5,923 nucleotides of DNA, taken from NCBI GenBank assembly GCA_964355525.1, contig CAYHDY010000055.1:1-5923 (forward strand), in the 5' to 3' direction. A model generated the notes under the pieces. It was given only the letters and a program-made list of their open reading frames with translations, searched no databases and was not told the origin of the DNA. This document shows positions 1 through 4,194 of this stretch, in pieces. The stretch is from XYB2-FULL-45-11 sp964355525. GTDB lineage: Bacteria; Patescibacteriota; Patescibacteriia; UBA9934; GWF2-40-263. The translations under genes were made by a program, and so were the position numbers. Each line of letters begins with the position of its first letter. Position 1 is the stretch's first letter.

Positions 1-22
1 TAAATTATCCACACGACCACTA

Positions 23-51
23 TTGACAATGTATCTTTTTTCTGTTGTAAT
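23..51 (+). promoter_or_regulatory. sigma70-type promoter of the tRNA-like small RNA
   Basis: A perfect -35 box TTGACA (23-28) is separated by 17 bases from TGTAAT (46-51), a 5/6 match to the -10 consensus. This predicts a transcription start near 58, just ahead of the first hairpin of the folded RNA. No protein-coding gene follows on this strand, so the promoter most likely drives the small RNA. The call rests on consensus match and spacing only. Confidence 0.65.
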
Positions 52-57
52 ATATTC

Positions 58-258
58 ACGGCTGAAGATTACCTTCAACAAGTCCGGTGTCGAAACAGAT
101 ATCCAGACCTCCCAGCTGATCAAAATTAATTTTTTGATCACCACTGGGAGGTCTTTCTGTTTTTATCTTATCCCGGGTTCACGGGCACATGGAGGTAAAG
201 GTAACCTCAGCCGAGTCGACACCGGACATTACGAGTTCAATTCTCGTTGCATCCACCA
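58..258 (+). ncRNA. Structured small RNA with tRNA/tmRNA-like 3' end
   Basis: The last 28 bases read as the 3' part of a tRNA. The T-stem is ACGAG/CTCGT (231-235/243-247) and the T-loop TTCAATT fits TTCRANY with a G53-C61 closing pair. Seven acceptor bases TGCATCC (248-254), discriminator A255 and CCA (256-258) follow. U70, C71, C72 and A73 match the 3' strand of tmRNA and tRNA-Ala, where U70 pairs with G3. A CGGAC motif just upstream also recalls tmRNA, although three extra bases separate it from the T-stem. The rest does not fit tmRNA. No 5' acceptor strand, D-arm or tag reading frame is visible. Instead a perfect 12-bp helix (82-93/216-227) encloses further stems at 93-99/156-162, 105-115/144-154 and 117-125/132-140. 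It could be the acceptor piece of a split tmRNA, the end of a diverged tmRNA beginning before the window, or another RNA fused to a tRNA 3' remnant. The tRNA-like end is secure; the identity is not. Confidence 0.55.
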
Positions 259-283
259 TGGTGAAAATCATGGTCCCGGGATC

Positions 284-318
284 AAAAAATCAACGCGATT
301 TAATCGCGTTGATTTTTT
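284..318. terminator. Bidirectional terminator shared by the small RNA and recG
   Basis: A perfect 16-bp inverted repeat (284-299 and 303-318) with a 3-base loop carries six A on its left side and six T on its right side, so it can act as an intrinsic terminator on both strands. It lies 25 bases after the CCA end of the small RNA. It overlaps the TAA stop codon of recG (317-319, complement), so two convergent units share one terminator. Confidence 0.85.
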
Positions 319-2142
319 ATTCCATATGCACTTTCTCAAGCGCGATCGTCATTTGTTCCCGAACGAGTGAGTGCTTTTCGAAAAAGTTCTGATCTGTAAG
401 TAATTTTGTTGACCAGTCGCGTACTTTTTTCATGAAAGGAACATCTCCCATCGTCGCGAATTTGAAATCAGGAAAACCAGATTGGGCGTTTCCGAAGATG
501 TTTCCCGCACCACGGAGTTCCAGATCTTTTTCCGCGAGTTCGAATCCGTTTTGCGAATCGACGACGGCTTGCAATCGTTTATTCGCGGTTTCGTTTAATT
601 TGTCAGGAATCAAATAACAATACGATTGGTGACTCGATCGCCCGACACGTCCACGAAGTTGATGCAGTTGTGCGAGACCGAACCGTTCCGCACTCATAAT
701 GACCATCACGGTTGCATTCGGAACATCCACACCGACTTCAACGACGGTCGTCGAAACAAGGACGTCGATTTTTCCATCACGAAACGCTTCATTGCGTTTT
801 TGTTTTTCATCCGCTTTCAATTTTCCATGAAGCGTTTCGATCTTCAAACCTTTAAGCGAACCTTTTTCGAGAAATCTCGAAACATCCGCAACGGATCGCG
901 CACCGAGAACATCGGATGGATCAATGAGCGGACAGATCACGAACGCTTGTCGACCCGCCTCAACTTCAGATCGAACATGATCCCACATCGGCGCTTGATG
1001 TTGTTCTGGAACAATTGCCGTTCCGATTGGTTTGCGTCCTTTCGGAAGTTCATCAAGAATCGAAACGTCGAGATCACCGTAAATTGTGAGCGCGAGTGAA
1101 CGCGGAATTGGTGTCGCGGTCATCGAGAGAAGATGTGGGGAGTGATTCGGATCACGTTCGAGAAGCGCATGACGTTGTGCGACACCGAATCTGTGCTGCT
1201 CATCAATCACGACAAGCGACACATTCGACAAATCAATCCCCTCTTGCAGCACTGCATGTGTGCCGATGAGACAATCAACTTCACCGCGCGAATTTTTTTC
1301 GATCAGCTGATCGCGTTTCATTTTTTCTTGATTCCAAAAAATTTGATTGTGCGTGANNNNNNNNNNNNNNNNNNNNNNNNNNNNNNNNNNNNNNNNNNNN
1401 NNNNNNNNNNNNNNNNNNNNNNNNNNNNNNNNNNNNNNNNNNNNNNNNNNNNNNNNCGAATTTCTTCGAACAACATTTGATGCAAAAACAATTCATCGAA
1501 CTTTAATCGATTCACTGCTTCTTCCAGTAACGCATGAGATTCGGGAAAGTGAATCGTTGAGAGTGCTTTCGAAAGTGATGGCATCGATTCGCTTTCGACA
1601 ATTTCAGATGGCAACCAATCGAGCATTTCGGGAAGTGCCGAGAGTGATCGTTCGATCGCATCGCGCAGACGTCGCATCGTGAGCGAACCGAATAATCCAT
1701 AGACAGGTACAAGACGTCCCGTGTGAACGCGACGTCCCGCGGGTTCGTGAATCGGATTTGCAAGCGTACGGCCGAACCGATAATCGATTGATCCTGCAAA
1801 CGATGCGCGTGTTCCGATCGGCATCGTCTTCAGCAAATACGGTTGATTGAACCAAATGACTTTCAATTCACCCGTCTCATCCGCAATCACCGCTTCGACA
1901 ATCTGCACACGCTTCGATTTCGAAGGTCGCATCCCGATTGATGAAACCGTCGCGTCGATTGTCACGGTTTCCCCACTCTTCACCTCCGCAATCTTTTTGA
2001 TCTTCGAAAAATCATCGTACCGAAACGGCACATACCACAAAAGATCCCGAATCGAGATAATCCCAATTGATCGCAAATCTTTCGCCGCTTTCTCACCGAT
2101 TCCGGGGAGGCCGGATACGGGAGTGGATAAGTGGAGGGACAT
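317..2142 (-). CDS. recG: ATP-dependent DNA helicase RecG, interrupted by an assembly gap
   Basis: RecG remodels stalled replication forks and Holliday junctions as a double-stranded DNA translocase. The visible N-terminal 228 residues begin with a helix-hairpin-helix-like stretch (STPVSGLPGIGEKAAKDL) and contain the OB-fold wedge domain. After the gap, about 345 residues carry the second part of the helicase core: GTHA, DEQH (Walker B, 1193-1204), TATPIPR (motif III), STTVVEVGVDVPNA (motif V) and QLRGRVGR (motif VI), then the usual RecG C-terminus ending KVHME. Walker A and motif Ia fall in the gap. By comparison with E. coli RecG roughly 110 residues are missing, which gives a normal total near 680. 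I chose the ATG at 2142 because MSLHLSTPVSGLPGIG matches the family start. An ATG at 2154 is also possible, and the frame stays open to 2208 through a 9-bp tandem repeat. No clear ribosome binding site precedes either start. A terminator separates recG from the upstream gene on the same strand. Confidence 0.95.
1357..1456. other. Assembly gap of 100 N within recG
   Basis: Exactly 100 undetermined bases interrupt recG. The reading frames on the two sides do not match across 100 bases, and the missing RecG core should need about 330 bases. The number is therefore most likely a scaffolding placeholder and not a measured length. Confidence 0.95.
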
Positions 2143-2154
2143 AATTAAAAGCAT

Positions 2155-2190
2155 GGTAACAGAGGTGACAAAGGTTTCAAAGGTAACAGA
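2155..2190. repeat. Four tandem 9-bp units just upstream of recG
   Basis: Consecutive units GGTAACAGA, GGTGACAAA, GGTTTCAAA and GGTAACAGA run from 2155 to 2190, followed by a degenerate unit to 2199. The first and last full units are identical. On the recG strand the array ends directly at an upstream in-frame ATG (2154) and would read as a V-T-rich tripeptide-periodic sequence if translated. It fills most of the space between the terminator of the upstream gene and recG. Confidence 0.7.
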
Positions 2191-2200
2191 AGGCGGAAAT

Positions 2201-2224
2201 AAAAACACACCGCTTAATGGTGTG
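2201..2224 (-). terminator. Intrinsic terminator after the 166-aa gene
   Basis: On the minus strand a 6-bp stem CACACC/GGTGTG (2219-2224 with 2206-2211) with a 7-base loop is followed by five T (2201-2205), and then by an A/T-rich run. It starts 17 bases after the TAG stop of the upstream gene. It suggests that recG is not simply co-transcribed with that gene, unless there is read-through. Confidence 0.65.
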
Positions 2225-2241
2225 CGAGAAGATTTCTGATT

Positions 2242-2742
2242 CTATGCGTCCGACAGTCGTAGGTCAATGTGGTAAAAGTCAACGATGTGCTCCGGCAAAT
2301 TCAGCATCGCATATTCCTCGACAGTGAGTCCGACCGTGATTTCCGATTCACGGCCATGATGCTGCTGCATCTGATCGAAGCGCACGCGTGCGAACGTGGC
2401 ATAGAAACATTCTTTGCTGCGCAAGTCTGTCTTGTCCAATGAACGCGTATCCCAGCGTTTCGCACATCCAATTTCCGTGATCCAGAACTGATTTCCGGCG
2501 TTCCGAGCATGACCAGAATCTTTCGTGACCGGATAGATGTAACACGTCACGCACCTGTCGATCAACATGAGGGATAAGTCGATCTCCGGCCACCTTCCGT
2601 TTTCCGTTTCTACAACCACATTGATCTCGGACAACTGAAGCGAATGAACACCGGCCGGTTTCAAAACCAGAGTAGCTTTTCTGTCGTGCCGATTTCCGAA
2701 ATGCAATTCCGAGATGAAGAACTTGCGAGTCAAGCGATCCAT
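2242..2742 (-). CDS. Hypothetical protein, 166 aa, unrecognised family
   Basis: I do not recognise this protein. The start is well supported: a GGAGG ribosome binding site (2747-2751, complement) lies four bases before the ATG at 2742, and a promoter with TTGACA and TATTCT lies upstream. The sequence has no signal peptide, no long hydrophobic segment and no low-complexity tract, so it is probably a soluble cytoplasmic protein. It alternates short beta-like hydrophobic runs (ATLVLKPAGVHSLQL, INVVVETENG) with polar stretches. It holds two well-spaced cysteines in CVTCYIYP and two more later (GCAKRW, KECFYA). That is not an obvious zinc-binding pattern. The C-terminus is acidic (VDFYHIDLRLSDA). 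It is transcribed away from the 172-aa membrane protein gene and ends at its own terminator before recG. The complete expression signals argue for a real gene, but no function can be assigned. Confidence 0.75.
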   Translation of the reverse strand: MDRLTRKFFISELHFGNRHDRKATLVLKPAGVHSLQLSEINVVVETENGRWPEIDLSLMLIDRCVTCYIYPVTKDSGHARNAGNQFWITEIGCAKRWDTRSLDKTDLRSKECFYATFARVRFDQMQQHHGRESEITVGLTVEEYAMLNLPEHIVDFYHIDLRLSDA

Positions 2743-2800
2743 ATTTCCTCCGTCTCCACGATTGCCTGTTTGGTTGAGTCAGGTTGTGTGAAGTGCGAAA

Positions 2801-2828
2801 AGAATATCAAATGTTTCGAAATTGTCAA
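2801..2828 (-). promoter_or_regulatory. Promoter of the 166-aa gene
   Basis: On the minus strand a perfect TTGACA (2823-2828) is followed after 16 bases by TATTCT (2801-2806), a 4/6 match to TATAAT. The predicted start near 2794 leaves a leader of about 50 bases containing the GGAGG ribosome binding site. It is divergent from the promoter of the membrane protein gene, and the two -10 boxes are about 55 bases apart. Confidence 0.6.
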
Positions 2829-2856
2829 TAGCACTCTACAAGTTCTCTCGCATGTT

Positions 2857-2865
2857 TGGTATACT
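2857..2865 (+). promoter_or_regulatory. Extended -10 promoter of the membrane protein gene
   Basis: TGG directly precedes TATACT (2860-2865), giving the TGn extended -10 form with a 5/6 hexamer. No good -35 is visible (TCTACA at 2835-2840 would need a 19-base spacer), which is tolerated by extended -10 promoters. Transcription should start near 2872, only about two bases before the ATG at 2874. Confidence 0.55.
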
Positions 2866-2873
2866 GTTTCCAT

Positions 2874-3392
2874 ATGCAAGCAACAGATTCACAACCTATT
2901 TTTGAATTTCATCCCGATGAATTCGGTGAGTTGCTTGTGGGCTGGGAAGTCGATGAATATCCGCAACATGTGCGGTCTCGCATGTGGTATACCATCGCGG
3001 GGATCGTAAGCGTCTCGCTCATTGTGTACGCGATTGTGACATCGAACTTTATGTTCGCTGTCATCATCTTAATGTGTTGCGTTATTTTGATGATCTCATC
3101 GTTCACCAAACCCGGCCGCATCCCGATGATAATCACAACAACCGGCGTCATCCTCGGCGACATCTATTATGATTACCAATCCATCCGAGACTTCTCGATC
3201 GTCTACGATCCGCCAGATGTAAAATTACTCTATCTCGATTTTTACGCGGTCTCACACCCACTTCTCTCCATTCCTCTCGAAGATATCGATCCAAACATCG
3301 TTCGAAACAGTCTTCTTTCGTTCTGTATGGAAGACTTAAATCGGACCAACGAGCACTTGACGGATGTGGTCCGAAGACTGTATAAACTGTGA
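2874..3392 (+). CDS. Two-helix membrane protein with a C-terminal soluble domain, 172 aa
   Basis: The protein has a polar N-terminus (about 1-40), two adjacent hydrophobic helices (about 43-60 and 63-80, from WYTIAGIVSVSLIVYAIV to VIILMCCVILMI) and a cytosolic-looking C-terminal half. That half includes the pattern ITTTGVILGDIYYDYQSIRDFSIVYD, which resembles the beta-strand run of bacterial PH-like membrane proteins. Comparable proteins (W-Y-rich first helix, then a G-I/V strand and a Y-x-S-I/L-x-x-F motif) are common as hypothetical proteins in Patescibacteria, from memory. No enzymatic motif is visible. I chose the ATG at 2874. A TTG at 2856 is in frame, but it overlaps the promoter. There is no Shine-Dalgarno sequence, which fits a leaderless mRNA. 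The gene ends 19 bases before a folded RNA segment, with no ordinary terminator between them. The fold comparison is inference. Confidence 0.85.
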   Translation: MQATDSQPIFEFHPDEFGELLVGWEVDEYPQHVRSRMWYTIAGIVSVSLIVYAIVTSNFMFAVIILMCCVILMISSFTKPGRIPMIITTTGVILGDIYYDYQSIRDFSIVYDPPDVKLLYLDFYAVSHPLLSIPLEDIDPNIVRNSLLSFCMEDLNRTNEHLTDVVRRLYKL

Positions 3393-3411
3393 GTCCAGAA
3401 AGTTGTCTGAT

Positions 3412-3538
3412 GTAAAATTCTCAGAATTTGATGAGATGTTGGTGCGCGACGAGGACGGTGCCGAACAGTAGTTCAATACTACTGAGAGGCGCCGCCCGCA
3501 GGAGCAAACCAACAGATCGCAAATTCTGAGGATTTTAC
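3412..3538 (+). ncRNA. Candidate structured RNA upstream of the tRNA cassette
   Basis: Nested complementary segments span this stretch. They are an outer 19-bp helix (3412-3430/3520-3538), a 7-bp helix TGTTGGT/ACCAACA (3437-3443/3508-3514), a 7-bp helix CGGTGCC/GGCGCCG (3456-3462/3488-3494) and a terminal 7-bp helix CAGTAGT/ACTACTG (3466-3472/3478-3484) closed by the loop TCAAT. Between the last two lies a symmetric GAA/AGA internal loop. Two helices contain a pair that is U-G on + strand RNA but would be A-C on the minus strand (3419/3531 and 3459/3491), so the + strand is the likely RNA. No start codon or coding pattern explains the segment, and I match it to no known riboswitch or ribozyme. 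It begins 19 bases after the membrane protein gene and stops one base before tRNA copy A. It may be a separate RNA, a 3' untranslated structure, or the end of a mobile element. Confidence 0.6.
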
Positions 3539-3539
3539 T

Positions 3540-3640
3540 GCGCTCATAGCTCAGCTGGATACCCGCCCGACCGAACAGGAATCATTCGGTCGTTCGGGCG
3601 GGGAGCATCAGCTTGCGGAGCTGAGGGTCGTAGGTTCAAA
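3540..3640 (+). pseudogene. tRNA-Arg copy A, interrupted in the D-arm and lacking its 3' end
   Basis: The first 22 bases (3540-3561) are identical to the intact tRNA-Arg (3689-3710). After a 41-bp palindromic insertion the next 38 bases (3603-3640) are identical to 3711-3748. The match then stops inside the T-loop after TTCAAA, so the 3' T-stem, acceptor strand and CCA are missing. The insertion sits between the D-loop and the 3' strand of the D-stem. Without the 3' end it cannot be a functional tRNA alone. It could be the 5' half of a tRNA whose 3' half is copy C (4004-4080). Confidence 0.85.
3562..3602. repeat. 41-bp palindromic element, copy 1 (in tRNA copy A)
   Basis: The element begins CCCGCCCGACCGAA and ends TTCGGTCGTTCGGGCGGG. 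The left arm pairs with the right arm over 14 bp, with a four-base bulge on the right side and a nine-base loop. It interrupts the tRNA sequence cleanly between GGATA and GAGC with no target duplication visible. The second copy at 4025-4065 differs at three of 41 positions. Confidence 0.9.
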
Positions 3641-3688
3641 GTTATCAGTACGATTTCCGTTCATCGTCAACATATCCAGAGTCTTTAT

Positions 3689-3765
3689 GCGCTCATAGCT
3701 CAGCTGGATAGAGCATCAGCTTGCGGAGCTGAGGGTCGTAGGTTCAAATCCTGCTGGGCGCACCA
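3689..3765 (+). tRNA. tRNA-Arg, anticodon GCG (copy B, intact)
   Basis: A complete 77-nt cloverleaf is visible. The acceptor is GCGCTCA/TGGGCGC (3689-3695/3755-3761), with one T-G pair, and the D-arm is GCTC/GAGC with loop AGCTGGATA. The anticodon stem is TCAGC/GCTGA with loop TTGCGGA, the T-arm is GTAGG/CCTGC with loop TTCAAAT, and A73 and an encoded CCA follow. The anticodon GCG (3723-3725) reads CGC and CGU arginine codons. A20 in the D-loop fits arginine identity. GCG is an uncommon choice, because most bacteria use ACG with deamination to inosine. No convincing promoter lies in the 48 bases between copy A and this gene. The GIY-YIG start codon follows seven bases after the CCA. Confidence 0.95.
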
Positions 3766-3772
3766 GATAATT

Positions 3773-4015
3773 ATGTATACCGTTTATGTTCTCGAGGATG
3801 AGTCCGGCAGATACTATAAGGGAATGACAGCGGATCTTGATCGCCGATTAAAAGAACATCAAAGAGGTCAGACGAAAACAACGCGTTCGATGAAGAATCT
3901 GCGCGTTGTTTTTATAAAGAAATTTGAAACACGGGTTGATGCGCGCGAATTCGAAATCTATTTAAAAACCTCGGCAGGGAGACGATTCCTTAAAAAAGAA
4001 ATTGAGGGATCGTAG
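3773..4015 (+). CDS. Small GIY-YIG nuclease-domain protein, 80 aa
   Basis: This is a single-domain GIY-YIG protein of the short stand-alone type. The visible motifs are YTVYVL (residues 2-7, the GIY position), YYKGMT (14-19, the YIG position), DRRLKEH (23-29, containing the conserved Arg and His) and FEIYLKTSAGRRFLKK (60-75), where Glu61 is the likely metal-binding catalytic residue. Family members cut DNA with one metal ion. Related domains occur in homing endonucleases and repair nucleases, and the role of the short forms is mostly unknown. The gene starts seven bases after the tRNA-Arg CCA end and has no visible Shine-Dalgarno, so it may be made from the tRNA read-through transcript. Its last four codons (EGS and TAG stop) lie in a duplicated piece of the tRNA, and the stop codon falls in the T-stem. 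Position and boundaries suggest a tRNA-targeted mobile gene, though this is inference. Confidence 0.9.
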   Translation: MYTVYVLEDESGRYYKGMTADLDRRLKEHQRGQTKTTRSMKNLRVVFIKKFETRVDAREFEIYLKTSAGRRFLKKEIEGS

Positions 4016-4080
4016 GTTCAAATCCCCGCCCGACCGAACAGGAATATTTCGGTCGTTCGGGCAGGCTGCTGGGCGCACCA
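4004..4080 (+). pseudogene. tRNA-Arg copy C, 3' fragment only, interrupted in the T-arm
   Basis: The segment GAGGG(A)TCGTAGGTTCAAATC (4004-4024) repeats the anticodon-stem end, variable region and T-arm of the intact tRNA with one extra A. It continues after a 41-bp insertion with CTGCTGGGCGCACCA (4066-4080), identical to 3751-3765. The 5' half of the tRNA is absent here, replaced by the GIY-YIG coding sequence. It looks like the displaced 3' end left when an element enters a tRNA gene. A terminator follows two bases later. Confidence 0.85.
4025..4065. repeat. 41-bp palindromic element, copy 2 (in tRNA copy C)
   Basis: This copy has the same length and ends as copy 1 apart from one G-to-A near the right end and two changes in the loop. 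It interrupts the T-arm between AAATC and CTGC, on the 3' strand of the T-stem, again with a clean junction. The left boundary is ambiguous by one base because the flank also contains C. Confidence 0.9.
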
Positions 4081-4081
4081 C

Positions 4082-4112
4082 AAAAAATCGAATCATCGTG
4101 ATTCGATTTTTT
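4082..4112. terminator. Terminator after the tRNA/GIY-YIG cassette
   Basis: A perfect 14-bp inverted repeat (4082-4095/4099-4112) with loop TCG carries six A on the left and six T on the right, so it can terminate on both strands. It begins two bases after the CCA of the tRNA fragment. It probably ends the tRNA-Arg and GIY-YIG transcript and isolates the adaptor gene downstream. Confidence 0.85.
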
Positions 4113-4194
4113 GTTTGATCATTTTGACGATGTCTTTTTTCCGAAAAATGCAGTAAACTCAATGGAAACAACACCTGTAAAAAAATAATAACGT

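Noticed and set aside
23..370. Open frame of 115 codons on the + strand over the small RNA
   Set aside because: It starts inside the promoter -35 region, crosses the folded RNA and both terminator arms, and overlaps the end of recG. The protein has no recognisable composition or motif.
432..1099. Open frames on the + strand opposite recG
   Set aside because: They lie antisense to strongly conserved RecG helicase motifs and are explained by the codon pattern of recG.
3431..3456. Hammerhead-like TGATGAG core in the structured RNA
   Set aside because: The needed C before TGATGA is T here, and no GAAA core strand with a cleavage triplet sits in the right place.
3461..3468. CCGAACAG shared between the structured RNA and the 41-bp elements
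   Set aside because: Eight matching bases in a different structural context are too few to claim common origin.
3562..3602. tRNA intron in copy A
   Set aside because: The position in the D-arm is not a known group I intron site, the insert is only 41 bp with no catalytic core, and the tRNA also lacks its 3' end.
3562..4065. CRISPR-like repeats
   Set aside because: There are only two copies of a palindromic 41-bp unit at unrelated spacing inside tRNA copies, with no spacer array or cas genes.
4124..4159. TTGACG and TAAACT as a promoter for the adaptor gene
   Set aside because: The two boxes are 24 bases apart, too far for a sigma70 promoter, and no better -10 lies at the normal distance.
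4162..4188. Nine-codon mini reading frame METTPVKK-stop just before the adaptor gene, in the same frame
   Set aside because: It is very short, has no ribosome binding site, and may lie partly upstream of the transcript start. A leader peptide cannot be supported from one sequence.
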